From: Salirhabdus euzebyi
GTDB lineage: Bacteria > Bacillota > Bacilli > Bacillales > Alkalibacillaceae
Reading direction: 5' to 3'
DNA: 64,000 nucleotides
Assembly (NCBI RefSeq): GCF_014207435.1
Contig: NZ_JACHGH010000006.1
Coordinates: forward strand, 1 to 64,000
Numbering within the stretch: the first letter of the stretch is position 1; every line of letters starts with the position of its first letter. The notes under the pieces were generated by a model. The model was not told the DNA's origin. It saw only the letters and a list, made by a program, of their open reading frames with translations, and did not search any database. The translations under genes and the position numbers were made by a program. Below are positions 16,543 to 25,779 of the stretch, piece by piece.

Positions 16543-18141
16543 TTACTTGTCTATTCTTAATAGGATTTTACCTTTGTTTAACCTAACTGATGGAAGACTT
16601 CCATCCTCTAAAAACATAAATTCAATAAGACAATTGGCGAACATAAGTTTACTTTCAGACAAAAAGATGCAATCATAATCCTTTTGATCATATTCATCAA
16701 AGCACATTAGTTGGTTATGGCTAACATGGAAACGCAACAAATCATTTCCTTTTTGAAAGCTACCTAAATAAGGATTAAGATTAGTAACGTTAAACCGATA
16801 AGCAGGATCATTAGATACTTTCTCACAAGGAATGCCATTTACCATCATATCTGTTACGGTATTTCCGTTGTGGGGAAGAAAACCTAACGCAATTTCTCTT
16901 CCATCCTCATTACCTACATATCTATCTTTACCGAATGGTATGAGCAAAGTCTCCTTATTATTTTGCTTAAAATAAAGTTGACCATTTACTTCTTCTATGC
17001 AATAAATACCAATCCATGGCCCATAATAAGTTCCAGTACATAGCGAGTGATTTATCGTTTCCCCTACATAGCTGTTAGGAATCTGAACCGATTGTTCATT
17101 TAGATCAAGTACTTGATCAAAGATAAGATGAACGAGTTCTTCACACGTATCCCAAAAACCATCAATTCGATTCGTTAACAAAACAACACCTAGTTGTTGT
17201 TCCGGTGCCATGAAAATCCATGACCCAAAGGATTGAACTGCTCCATCATGCCAGATACGTCTTATTCCTTTATAGTTATCTGTTTCAAATGTAAGGCCAT
17301 AGCCAGCATCGTTAGGTAAATAATAATCACCTTGGATCGAAAACATTTCCTTAATGCTTTCTTGGGATAAGTATGGCCTTCCATTATACATCCCATCACT
17401 TAAAAGCATATGAAGAAATTTCAACATTTCCTCAACATTGGAAATAGCAAAGCTAGACGGGTTTTGTGCTGCACCACCAATATATTTATGGTTAACAACG
17501 AACTTTCCGTCTTCATTTTTAAAATGAGATAAAGCAAGAGGATAAGTCATCGCCTCTAAATGGTCAAAAGTTGTTTTTTCCATTTCCAGAGGGGCGAAGA
17601 GTCTTTCCTTCATGATATCTTTAAATGAATTTTTTAGAATAAATTCTATTATATATCCCGCAGTATCGATTCCAAGGTCACTGTAAGACCAAGTTTTCCC
17701 AGGAAAAAATGAAAGCTGTTGCTGGGATAAGGAGCGAACAAGCTTTTCGGATGCATCCGAGTCAAGGCTGCCGTATTGTTCAAAAAGATGAGGTAGCCCT
17801 GCTGTGTGACTTAATAGCATACGAAGTGTAACAGCCTTGCTTGCTGCTGCATCCTCAAGTTTAAACCATGGAATATACGAAATGACAGGTTCGTCAAGAC
17901 CGAGTGTCCCTTCCTCTACTAGTTTCATAATCATTGACCCTGTTAAGGGTTTGGTGACAGACCCTAAAGAAAAAAGAGTACGGGGCGATATTGGTATTGC
18001 TGTCTCTTCTGTACTCGTATAACCAAATCCGTTCTGGTAGAGTATTTTTCCATCTTTTATAATTCCTAATGCAAGACCTGGTACATTTTTTTCTAGCATG
18101 TTTTCTTCAATAAATTGTTCTAATTTTTTTGTGTTAAGCAT
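16543..18141 (-). CDS. Serine hydrolase, class C beta-lactamase family
   Basis: A 532-residue penicillin-binding-protein-like hydrolase. The catalytic SxxK is Ser61-Val-Thr-Lys64 (FSLGSVTKPLTG). The second element is Tyr-Ser-Asp in WSYSDLGIDTAG, in place of YxN, and an HDG motif (IWHDGAVQSFGS) replaces KTG. This pattern is usual for the AmpC-like esterase/peptidase group rather than for true beta-lactamases. A C-terminal beta-rich domain of about 150 residues resembles the lipocalin-like domain of these enzymes. No signal peptide is visible, so it is probably cytosolic. The ATG at 18141 follows GGAGG directly. The substrate is unknown. Confidence 0.85.
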   Translation of the reverse strand: MLNTKKLEQFIEENMLEKNVPGLALGIIKDGKILYQNGFGYTSTEETAIPISPRTLFSLGSVTKPLTGSMIMKLVEEGTLGLDEPVISYIPWFKLEDAAASKAVTLRMLLSHTAGLPHLFEQYGSLDSDASEKLVRSLSQQQLSFFPGKTWSYSDLGIDTAGYIIEFILKNSFKDIMKERLFAPLEMEKTTFDHLEAMTYPLALSHFKNEDGKFVVNHKYIGGAAQNPSSFAISNVEEMLKFLHMLLSDGMYNGRPYLSQESIKEMFSIQGDYYLPNDAGYGLTFETDNYKGIRRIWHDGAVQSFGSWIFMAPEQQLGVVLLTNRIDGFWDTCEELVHLIFDQVLDLNEQSVQIPNSYVGETINHSLCTGTYYGPWIGIYCIEEVNGQLYFKQNNKETLLIPFGKDRYVGNEDGREIALGFLPHNGNTVTDMMVNGIPCEKVSNDPAYRFNVTNLNPYLGSFQKGNDLLRFHVSHNQLMCFDEYDQKDYDCIFLSESKLMFANCLIEFMFLEDGSLPSVRLNKGKILLRIDK

Positions 18142-18168
18142 ATTTCCTCCATGTTTTGTTAGCAATAG

Positions 18169-18219
18169 CTAAGATTTATAACCACCTTTGTCATTTGAGT
18201 AATTGTTTAGCTTCTTCAT
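18169..18219 (-). CDS. Possible 16-residue leader peptide
   Basis: ATG at 18219 lies behind an excellent AAAGGAGGAATTATAG and opens MKKLNNYSNDKGGYKS, ending at TAG 28 bases before the start of the beta-lactamase-family gene on the same strand. The ribosome binding site is as good as those of the real genes, but the peptide has no recognisable homologue. It could be a regulatory leader or chance. Confidence 0.3.
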   Translation of the reverse strand: MKKLNNYSNDKGGYKS

Positions 18220-18315
18220 CTATAATTCCTCCTTTAAGGGTAATTTCGTTTCAAATAGAGTAAAACTTTATATATATTCTAAATATAATTAAATAGTCCT
18301 TCTTTTATCTTTTTC

Positions 18316-18324
18316 TGATATAAT
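18316..18324 (+). promoter_or_regulatory. Extended -10 promoter of the ABC exporter
   Basis: TGATATAAT is an extended -10 (TGn plus perfect TATAAT) 45 bases before the ATG at 18370. The -35 is poor (TCCTTC at 17-base spacing), as is common with extended -10 promoters. Confidence 0.45.
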
Positions 18325-18369
18325 CAAATTTATTTAATCAAATATACAATATACAAGGGGTTACCGTAC

Positions 18370-20085
18370 ATGATCCGTCGATTTTTTTCTTATTATATTC
18401 CTCATAAAAAACTATTTATGATTGACTTTAGTAGTGCCGTGTTTGTAGCTATTTTAGAGCTAGCGTTCCCTTTAGCTGTCCAATGGTATATTGATTCCTT
18501 GCTGCCATCAGGTGCTTGGACCTTGATTTTATCGGTTGGGATTGGGCTGTTCTGTTTGTATTTAGTAAGTACATCCCTTCAGTACGTCGTGAACTATTTA
18601 GGGCATAAACTTGGAATAAATATTGAAACGGATATGCGTAGGGAACTATTTCAGCATGTTCAGAAGCAATCATTTCGTTTCTTTGATAACACAAAAACTG
18701 GTCATATTATGAGTCGGATTACGAATGATTTATTTGATATTGGAGAGCTTGCTCACCATGGTCCAGAGGATGTATTTATTTCTATCATGACTTTTATAGG
18801 TGCATTTTGGATCATGCTTACGCTTAATGTGAAGCTCGCGCTCATGGCATTTATAGTCATTCCGTTTTTAGTTTGGCTTATCGTTGTTTGTAATTTAAAA
18901 ATGAATAAAGCATGGAAGAAAATGTTTAGTAGAATAGCAAATGTAAACGCAAGGGTAGAAGATAGTGTTTCGGGTGTTCGTGTCGTACAGTCTTTTACCA
19001 ATGAAGAGTTTGAAATAGCAAGATTTAAAAAAGATAACAATGAATTTCGAAGTGCTAAGCTTGGTGCTTACAAAATCATGGCTTATAGTAATTCCGGAAT
19101 CTATATCATGACAAGGTTCATTTTGTTAGTTGTTCTTGTTTATGGTGCGTGGTTAAGTTTATCAGGTGAATTATCCCACGGTGCACTCGTTGGATTTGTC
19201 CTTTACGTAAATGTTTTGTTAAAGCCTATTGATAAAATTAGTGCGTTAATGGAACTGTATCCTAAAGGAATGGCTGGTTTTAAACGTTTTACCGAATTAA
19301 TAGATATGGAACCAGAGGTAAAGGATGTTCAAAATGCAATCGATGTTTCCTATTTAAAAGGAGATATTTCCTTCAAGGATGTATCATTTAGTTATGACAA
19401 TCACAAGCCAGTATTACAAGGAATTAATCTTCAGCTACATGCAGGTGAGACGGTAGCCTTTGTTGGGCCATCTGGAGCTGGCAAGACAACGATATGCTCT
19501 TTAATTCCTAGATTTTATGACGTTGATGAAGGATCTATTTCCATTGATGGCATTGATATTCGAGAAATGAAAAAACAATCTTTGCGATCCCAAATAGGTA
19601 TTGTACAACAGGACGTCTTTTTATTTACTGGTTCGCTTCGTGAAAACATTGCATACGGGATGCTGAACGCAACGGATGAACAAATAAAAGAAGCGGCACG
19701 CCGAGCTCATCTAGAGGATTTTATCCAATCCTTACCTGAAGGATACGAGACACAAATAGGTGAAAGAGGATTGAAGCTTTCAGGTGGTCAAAAACAACGG
19801 ATTGCTATTGCGAGAATGTTTTTGAAAAATCCTCCTATTCTTATTTTAGATGAGGCTACTTCTGCACTTGATACAGAAACAGAAATGATTATTCAACAAG
19901 CGTTGACAGAACTTACAAAAAATCGTACAACACTAATCATTGCTCACCGATTAGCAACTATCCGCAATGCTGACCGAATCGTGGTAGTTACGGAAAATGG
20001 AATAGAAGAAGAAGGAAAACATGAGGATTTAATAGAGCAAGGTGGTATTTTTGCGAACCTTCATCGGGTTCAATACCAAAAGTAA
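18370..20085 (+). CDS. ABC exporter, fused TMD-NBD half transporter (YwjA-like)
   Basis: A 571-residue half transporter expected to work as a homodimer. Six membrane segments occupy about 1-310, and the ATPase domain covers 330-571. Walker A is GPSGAGKTT, the signature is LSGGQKQRIAIARM, Walker B is ILILDEATSALD with the catalytic Glu, and the H-loop is IIAHRLAT. All sites are canonical, unlike the paired exporter at 36.9-40.4 kb. It resembles the MsbA/LmrA class and by eye B. subtilis YwjA. The substrate is unknown. The ATG follows AAGGGG. It is a single gene closed by a bidirectional terminator. Confidence 0.88.
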   Translation: MIRRFFSYYIPHKKLFMIDFSSAVFVAILELAFPLAVQWYIDSLLPSGAWTLILSVGIGLFCLYLVSTSLQYVVNYLGHKLGINIETDMRRELFQHVQKQSFRFFDNTKTGHIMSRITNDLFDIGELAHHGPEDVFISIMTFIGAFWIMLTLNVKLALMAFIVIPFLVWLIVVCNLKMNKAWKKMFSRIANVNARVEDSVSGVRVVQSFTNEEFEIARFKKDNNEFRSAKLGAYKIMAYSNSGIYIMTRFILLVVLVYGAWLSLSGELSHGALVGFVLYVNVLLKPIDKISALMELYPKGMAGFKRFTELIDMEPEVKDVQNAIDVSYLKGDISFKDVSFSYDNHKPVLQGINLQLHAGETVAFVGPSGAGKTTICSLIPRFYDVDEGSISIDGIDIREMKKQSLRSQIGIVQQDVFLFTGSLRENIAYGMLNATDEQIKEAARRAHLEDFIQSLPEGYETQIGERGLKLSGGQKQRIAIARMFLKNPPILILDEATSALDTETEMIIQQALTELTKNRTTLIIAHRLATIRNADRIVVVTENGIEEEGKHEDLIEQGGIFANLHRVQYQK

Positions 20086-20178
20086 TGAAAAGGAAAGAAA
20101 GTTCGTCAGTTGGCAAAGATAGAGGCGTAGTTAAACTTATACGTTGAATGTTGATATTTTTTACTTTCCGAACATATA

Positions 20179-20217
20179 AATAGGACCCAAACCCAAGGGG
20201 GTGGGTCCTATTCTTTT
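20179..20217. terminator. Bidirectional terminator
   Basis: AATAGGACCCA (20179-20189) pairs with TGGGTCCTATT (20202-20212), with T-rich flanks on both sides. It separates the convergent ABC exporter and PhoD-like genes and includes the last codons of the latter. Confidence 0.85.
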
Positions 20218-22334
20218 TCTTTGTTACTTTTTAGATGAATAGGTTTAAAACGAGTTATTGTTTTTTGGGTTTTATTTTGATCATATTGAAGAAGGGCATT
20301 TCGTGCGCGATTAGGTGATAAAGTAAGTAGTCCGATGTTATTTTGAAGCTCTACAATAGAATCTTCCTCGGTGGATAGATAGCGAATATTTTCCTTCCAT
20401 TTCACTTGATTAATATCGGGTTCTCTATCTGTTTTATGCAAGTTATATTGATAGTCACAAGAACGGTGAATTACTTTTCTTTTTCTCGTTTGAGAGTTAA
20501 ACCATAATGTGTTTTTTAAGAGGAACCCCCAAAAACCGGAAAAACTCATATTATGAATGGGACTACTTGTAAACTGATAAATGGAAACATCTTGCCCACC
20601 ATGAAAATCCACATGTGAATAAACAGAAGAAGCAAAATGAGAATCTCCCGATAAAATGAAACAGTGCTTTGGTCCCCATTTTAAAATGCGATGAAGAAAT
20701 TCATCAAACCCCTTACCATTATATTTCCAAGCTTCAAAATCTAGCTGGTAATGGACAGGTATGCCTAGAACCCTTAGTGGGTATACATAATGCTTCAGGA
20801 AAGATTCAATTACCCCGATTCCGTATAATGGAGCGGGAGATATAATCATTAAGGACTCTTCATTACTCCATTTGGAATCGGTCAAATGCTTAGATATTTT
20901 TTCCCATCCCTCTATGCCGATAAGGTTAGGGCTGTCTTTTACTTCCTCAATAATGGACCCAATTTTTACAGGTCGGGGTAAAGGGTCAAAGGAACGCATT
21001 GTTCTCGTATCCAGAAAAAGGGCTTTTGGAGAGGTAGGAGCAATAAAAAACCATTGATCAAAATGCCATAAACGATTTATCCAATCTTCATATAAACTAT
21101 TTTTATAAGGTGCAAACGCAAACGTTAATGATTGGAAGTAGGCTGACATGAGTTCAATAAACGTGTCATCAAATGCTTCTGGATCATTTCCCCATCCTTG
21201 AAATGCCCAGTATGCAGCTAATCCATTTGCAATAACATGCCTACCTAAATGAGAGTTTGAAACGTTTTTTTGCCAGTCGTGAGAAATATTCCAATCGTCA
21301 GTCAAATCATGATCATCAAAAATCATGTAAGTAGGAATATTGGCCAATAGTCTACGTACACTCGGAAGGTTTCGTTTAAATGTGTTTACATCCTTTAACT
21401 GCTCATTGAACCGTAATTCATGTTGTTCTAACTCTTTTAGTCGTTCTTCTTCATATCTTTTTTCTTCTGGGTGTACAAAATAAAGTTTATTTTGATCTAG
21501 GATGCTTTCAAATGTAGTTAAGGTGTTTTCGTTCCACATTTGTGGTCCCCACGACATCATATACATTGCTGCAAATTCTCCAAAAGTCATTAGATGATTA
21601 TAGGCATTGTTGGATGTGAACTCAGCGAAATGCTCCATAATAAATTGTCTGCCGTGAACTTGATTAAGCGCATTTTGAAAGGATTTGGTTGATAGTTTTG
21701 GTTCTATTTCAGAAATTTTTTCTCTTCTATTTCCCATTAACTGTTTATCGTAGCTGGAAAGAGCAGGTAGTAAGGGGTCTGCAACATCATCGGCATATAT
21801 TTGATCCCCCATTAAAAACAAGGAACTAGGTCTTTGTTCTACATTTTCAAAATCCTCTTGTAGTTGAATGTCAGCGGCATAGAGTGCATCGTCCCCTTTA
21901 CCGTGTGGCTTACGGCAGGATCCATACAAAATATTATTCACTTCACTATCATTAATATAAAAGGATGGATAAGGTAAGTCTCCATATACAATGGATTCGG
22001 GATTAGAGGAATCAAGTAATCCGAAATCATGTAAATTCATTGTTTTGAAATCCTTCGTAAAAAGCAAGTTATAACCTAAAAGGGTATTGACGGGAAACGA
22101 TTGTGCCAAAGGTAGTATTTTTATTAAGTGTATATATAAATTTTCACCAAATTGTACGGTTTTTGTTTTCGTTCGATCACTCACTAATGTAGGTTCATTG
22201 TTTTCTTGTCTAGTTGAAAGTGAATAAAGTTCTGCTCCTATTTGATAAGGTTCACTCGTTGAAATCCAGATGTAGGCTTTTTTTGGCTCTACCCTTCTTA
22301 CTATTGGTCCTGATAAAATAGTGGGAACTGTCAT
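20208..22334 (-). CDS. PhoD-like metallophosphatase
   Basis: A 708-residue protein of the PhoD-like (alkaline phosphatase D-related) calcineurin-like phosphoesterase class. Metal-binding segments are YGSCRKPHGKGDDA (about 137-150), FLMGDQIYADD (about 173-183), IFDDHDLTDDWN, and LSGDSHFASS near residue 566. An N-terminal beta domain (about 1-125) precedes the catalytic part, as in PhoD. No Tat or Sec signal is visible, so unlike secreted PhoD it seems cytosolic. The substrate is unknown; phosphodiesters are the family theme. The ATG at 22334 follows AAGGGAG. It is monocistronic. Confidence 0.8.
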   Translation of the reverse strand: MTVPTILSGPIVRRVEPKKAYIWISTSEPYQIGAELYSLSTRQENNEPTLVSDRTKTKTVQFGENLYIHLIKILPLAQSFPVNTLLGYNLLFTKDFKTMNLHDFGLLDSSNPESIVYGDLPYPSFYINDSEVNNILYGSCRKPHGKGDDALYAADIQLQEDFENVEQRPSSLFLMGDQIYADDVADPLLPALSSYDKQLMGNRREKISEIEPKLSTKSFQNALNQVHGRQFIMEHFAEFTSNNAYNHLMTFGEFAAMYMMSWGPQMWNENTLTTFESILDQNKLYFVHPEEKRYEEERLKELEQHELRFNEQLKDVNTFKRNLPSVRRLLANIPTYMIFDDHDLTDDWNISHDWQKNVSNSHLGRHVIANGLAAYWAFQGWGNDPEAFDDTFIELMSAYFQSLTFAFAPYKNSLYEDWINRLWHFDQWFFIAPTSPKALFLDTRTMRSFDPLPRPVKIGSIIEEVKDSPNLIGIEGWEKISKHLTDSKWSNEESLMIISPAPLYGIGVIESFLKHYVYPLRVLGIPVHYQLDFEAWKYNGKGFDEFLHRILKWGPKHCFILSGDSHFASSVYSHVDFHGGQDVSIYQFTSSPIHNMSFSGFWGFLLKNTLWFNSQTRKRKVIHRSCDYQYNLHKTDREPDINQVKWKENIRYLSTEEDSIVELQNNIGLLTLSPNRARNALLQYDQNKTQKTITRFKPIHLKSNKEKE

Positions 22335-22568
22335 GAAACCAACACTCCCTTATGGGTAATTTCATTCGTATCATTATATTCATCAGACCAATAAATGTTA
22401 GTGTTGGTTATAGAAGTAAAGGTAGCCGATGCTATCAGAAAATAGCGCAAAATCTGTATACAAAAAAACAAGTGGAAATGTGGTATTATGTATGTTGGAG
22501 TTAATTATGCCCTTATGTAACTTTTATCATATCGGAAAAATAGTATGTTGTTTAGGGGGAGAATTGTA

Positions 22569-23504
22569 ATGAATACAAGTCATTCTACTATAGATGAACA
22601 AGTACTTGAAAAACAAAGTGTAGGAAAAGCGTTGTGGCAGCTCACTCGTCCTCACACGTTAACGGCATCGTTTGTTCCTGTTTTAATAGGTACTGTGTTT
22701 GCTTTACATTATGGAGCATTAAACTATATATTGTTTACTGCTATGCTTCTCGCTTGCTTGTTTTTGCAGTTTGCAACAAACATGTTTAACGAGTATTACG
22801 ATTATAAGCGAGGCTTGGACACGAAGGATTCAGTTGGTATAGGTGGAGCTATTGTTAGAGATGGCTTTCAACCGAAAACAGTGTTACAACTAGCGCTTGG
22901 TTCTTATGGAATTGCCCTACTTATAGGTATCTATATTTGTATGAATACGAGCTGGTGGTTAGCTGTAGTTGGCCTTTTTGGTATGGCAGTAGGATATTTT
23001 TATACGGGAGGTCCACTACCTATTTCTTCTACTCCTTTAGGGGAAGTGTTAGCTGGACTATGTATGGGCTCTATCTTTATTATTATTTCCTTCTATATTC
23101 AAACAGGTGTAGTAAACGTAGAGAGTATTCTTATTTCCATTCCAGTAGCTATTCTAGTAGGTGCCATCAATATGGCTAATAATATTCGGGATCGAGTTGG
23201 TGATCAAAAATCGGGTCGAAAAACACTAGCAATACTACTAGGTCATGAAAAAGCAGTTCACCTATTAAGTGTCATGTTTATCGTAGCTTATTTATGGATT
23301 ATCGGCCTAGTTGTGATGGGAGAAATATCTCCATGGGTTTTGGTTGTGCTTGTAAGTATTCCTAAGCCAATTAAGGCTGTTAAAGGATTTGTTGGTAAAA
23401 CACTTCCCGTTCAAATGATGCCTGCAATGAAGGCAACAGCTCAAACAAACACAATTTTTGGGTTGCTTTTAACGATCGGATTGTTTATTAGTTATTTTCA
23501 GTAA
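22569..23504 (+). CDS. menA: 1,4-dihydroxy-2-naphthoate polyprenyltransferase
   Basis: A UbiA-family integral membrane enzyme that attaches the polyprenyl chain to DHNA in menaquinone synthesis. It has 311 residues and 8-9 membrane segments. The two polyprenyl-diphosphate/Mg2+ motifs are NMFNEYYDYKRGLD (71-84) and NNIRDRVGDQKSGRK (204-218). The ATG at 22569 follows GGGGGAG, and the upstream in-frame ATG at 22545 overlaps that site. It is a single gene, as in B. subtilis, where menA is apart from the other men genes. A strong terminator follows. Confidence 0.93.
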   Translation: MNTSHSTIDEQVLEKQSVGKALWQLTRPHTLTASFVPVLIGTVFALHYGALNYILFTAMLLACLFLQFATNMFNEYYDYKRGLDTKDSVGIGGAIVRDGFQPKTVLQLALGSYGIALLIGIYICMNTSWWLAVVGLFGMAVGYFYTGGPLPISSTPLGEVLAGLCMGSIFIIISFYIQTGVVNVESILISIPVAILVGAINMANNIRDRVGDQKSGRKTLAILLGHEKAVHLLSVMFIVAYLWIIGLVVMGEISPWVLVVLVSIPKPIKAVKGFVGKTLPVQMMPAMKATAQTNTIFGLLLTIGLFISYFQ

Positions 23505-23512
23505 ATGAACGG

Positions 23513-23544
23513 CGAGGCTCCCAACAGTGGGAGCCTCGTTTTTT
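23513..23544 (+). terminator. Strong terminator after menA
   Basis: CGAGGCTCCCA (23513-23523), loop ACAG, TGGGAGCCTCG (23528-23538) and then TTTTTT form a textbook rho-independent terminator. Confidence 0.9.
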
Positions 23545-23546
23545 AA

Positions 23547-23586
23547 TTGCTTAGGAAATTATAAAATTTCGGACTTGTGGATAAGT
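23547..23586 (+). repeat. Family A repeat, truncated copy
   Basis: The first 40 bases match the left end of the 180-bp family A repeats at 25090 and 42371 (TGCTTAGGAAATTATAAAAT and onward), then similarity stops. It starts two bases after the T-run of the menA terminator, the same placement as the full copies. Confidence 0.75.
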
Positions 23587-23687
23587 GAGAGTCCGAGGTA
23601 TCAGTTTTTGTTCGAGAGGCTGCACTTTATATGAATGGAATGCTGCGTGGTATGATGGAATGTAGCAACTGAAAAAGGAGTATAAAA

Positions 23688-25019
23688 ATGAGTAAGCAAC
23701 AAGATTTTACCAATGGTAACCTTTTAAAACAAATGTTCCTTTTCTCTACGCCTATTATGTTTGCAAACCTACTTCAAGTTTCTTATCAATTAATAGATAG
23801 CTTATGGGTAGGAAACCTAATAGGTGCTAATGCATTAGGGGCTATCGCAGTATCAAGTACAGTAATTTTTACTATCCTTTCTTTTATTATTGGGATTAAT
23901 AATGCCACACTGACCATTTTGTCCCAACAAAAAGGAAAGGAGAACAAAGTAGGCCTGCAAAAATACTTAAATGCATTTGTGATCGTTTTATCTTTAATGG
24001 CAGTGTTTTTGGGGGTACTTGGTTTTATCTTTGCTGAATTTATATTGGAACTACTCGGGACACCGGCTACCATGTTAGAAGACGCAAAAGTGTATTTACA
24101 AATAAATGCGCTAGGTATTTTCTTTCTACTAGGCTATAACTTTATCGGTACAGTCTTAAGGGCTTTAGGGGATAGCCGCACGCCACTACGATTTGTTCTT
24201 ATTGCAGTACTCTTAAATACGGTACTAGACCCAATTTTTATTGAAGTCTTCCATTTGGGTGTTGAAGGTGCAGCTTATGCTACTGTCATATCTCAAGGGC
24301 TATCCTTTTTATATGGGGTTGCTTATGTATGGAAGCGGAAGCTAGTGCCATTTACAATACCCACTTTACCGAAAACACATGAAGTGAAGCTAATATTGAA
24401 TCTCGGTATTCCTTCAGGCTTACAAATGGCTGTTATTGCTGCAGGTGTCGCTGCAATTATGAGTGTTGTCACATCTTTTGGTGAAGATGTGGTTGCAGGA
24501 TTCAGTGCAGCACAAAGATTGGATAGCGTGTTAATGTTACCAGCAACAGCTCTTGGAACAGCTGTGAACAGTATGGCTGGCCAAAATATAGGGGTAAACA
24601 AATGGGATCGAGTTCACAAAATTGCAAAGTATGGCTTTTTCTACAATTTACTTTTCATGCTCAGCATAGCGCTTCTACTCGTGCTCTTTGCTGAATATGG
24701 GGTAAGGCTATTTATTCAAGATGCCGAAGCTATTGAATTTGGAACCGAATATTTAAAAACAATTGGCTTCTTTTATCCGTTTTTAGGTATTAATTTTATA
24801 CTGAATGGGATTGTGCGAGCATCTGGAGCTATGTATCAAGTGCTAGTCTTAAACATTATTTCTTTTTGGATACTTCGCTATCCGTTAACTTATTTGTTTT
24901 CCTCTTGGTTTGGGGAAATGGGTATTGCAATAGGTATGGGAGTGAGTTTTGTTATTAGTAGTGTCTTCGCTTATCTCTATTTTCAGTTTGGGAAATGGAA
25001 GAAAAAAGAACTTTTTTAA
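23688..25019 (+). CDS. MATE family efflux transporter
   Basis: A multidrug and toxin extrusion-type antiporter of 443 residues with 12 predicted membrane segments. The two halves are homologous, as in the family: FSTPIMFANLLQVSYQLIDS opens the first and LGIPSGLQMAVIAAGVAA the second. The asparagine/aspartate-rich cation site of helix 7 cannot be assigned with certainty. The ATG at 23688 follows AAAAAGGAG. It is a single gene between terminators. The substrate is unknown; Na+- or H+-coupled export of cationic compounds is typical. Confidence 0.88.
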   Translation: MSKQQDFTNGNLLKQMFLFSTPIMFANLLQVSYQLIDSLWVGNLIGANALGAIAVSSTVIFTILSFIIGINNATLTILSQQKGKENKVGLQKYLNAFVIVLSLMAVFLGVLGFIFAEFILELLGTPATMLEDAKVYLQINALGIFFLLGYNFIGTVLRALGDSRTPLRFVLIAVLLNTVLDPIFIEVFHLGVEGAAYATVISQGLSFLYGVAYVWKRKLVPFTIPTLPKTHEVKLILNLGIPSGLQMAVIAAGVAAIMSVVTSFGEDVVAGFSAAQRLDSVLMLPATALGTAVNSMAGQNIGVNKWDRVHKIAKYGFFYNLLFMLSIALLLVLFAEYGVRLFIQDAEAIEFGTEYLKTIGFFYPFLGINFILNGIVRASGAMYQVLVLNIISFWILRYPLTYLFSSWFGEMGIAIGMGVSFVISSVFAYLYFQFGKWKKKELF

Positions 25020-25047
25020 CCAGGAACCTTATACTAACTTGCTATAT

Positions 25048-25088
25048 AAGAAGACAGAATGGATTATTTAATCCAATCTGTCTTCTTG
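25048..25088 (+). terminator. Terminator after the MATE gene
   Basis: AAGAAGACAGA (25048-25058) pairs with TCTGTCTTCTT (25077-25087), with an inner GGATT/AATCC stem. A full family A repeat begins two bases later. Confidence 0.75.
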
Positions 25089-25089
25089 T

Positions 25090-25269
25090 TGCTTAGGAAA
25101 TTATAAAATTTCGAACTTGTGGATAAGTTAGTTGCACGGGTGAGCCACGTCAAGCTCCAGCACCTACCCCCTCGGGACATAAGTCAATCCCCACTGTTGC
25201 AAAAACCGCCACGGCAGGTCTTGTCTTATGCCTGCCTTAGGCTGAGCAAGGCGCTTGCGCTTTTGTTCT
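25090..25269 (+). repeat. Family A repeat, full 180-bp copy
   Basis: It matches the copy at 42371-42550 over the whole 180 bases with a few substitutions. Shared blocks include TGCTTAGGAAATTATAAAAT, AGCTCCAGCACCTACCCCCT, and the end GGCGCTTGCGCTTTTGTTCT. It is locally GC-rich with inverted repeats (GGCAGGTCTTGTCTTATGCC, AAGGCGCTTGCGCTT). It has no ORF and sits directly behind a terminator. Confidence 0.9.
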
Positions 25270-25271
25270 GT

Positions 25272-25640
25272 TTAAGAGAAATTGCTAAGATGCTCATGAA
25301 TTAATTTCCAGACGCCATGTTCATTTTTAACAAAAATATTTGTAGCACGACCATTACCTTCAACAAATTGACCATTTTGATATCCTTCATAGGAAAAGGT
25401 GTAGACACAGGTTGCAGCATTGTCAGAAACGGTTAGCCACTTAACGTCTGTCGCTCCATAAACTTCATCTTTCATGAGGTCCCAACCATTTTCAAAGTAG
25501 GCCTGTATTTCCTCTAGTGACGTACAAGTTTTATCCGTAAACCAGTAAATGGCTTTGTCGGACAATAGTTCTTTAACGTTAGTAAAATCGTGGGTGTTGG
25601 TTGCTTTTATGTAATTGTTTAATGCGTTTATATGATCCAT
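25272..25640 (-). CDS. SnoaL-like / NTF2-fold protein
   Basis: A 122-residue NTF2-superfamily protein of the SnoaL-like class. The N-terminal helical part (INALNNYIKATNTHDFTNVK) is followed by the cone-shaped sheet (YWFTDKTCTSLEEI, VYTFSYEGYQNGQF) and ends with GVWKLIHEHLSNF, typical of polyketide-cyclase-like or ketosteroid-isomerase-like folds. Whether it is an enzyme or a binding protein is unknown. The ATG at 25640 was chosen because GAGGTG lies 8 bases away. Its stop is 3 bases from the right end of a family A repeat. Confidence 0.7.
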   Translation of the reverse strand: MDHINALNNYIKATNTHDFTNVKELLSDKAIYWFTDKTCTSLEEIQAYFENGWDLMKDEVYGATDVKWLTVSDNAATCVYTFSYEGYQNGQFVEGNGRATNIFVKNEHGVWKLIHEHLSNFS

Positions 25641-25702
25641 TTCATTCACCTCAGTTTTCTTTTTATTATAAATTTAACAGTAAATGGATGTAAGCTTATT
25701 TT

Positions 25703-25730
25703 TTGTAAAAACTGATAAAGTAGATATGAT
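25703..25730 (+). promoter_or_regulatory. Sigma-A promoter of yvgN
   Basis: TTGTAA (25703-25708) and TATGAT (25725-25730) are separated by 16 bases, 50 bases ahead of the ATG. Confidence 0.5.
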
Positions 25731-25779
25731 AGAGATGTATGAAAAAAGTGATGTCTCTCAAACGATAAGGAGGATAAAA

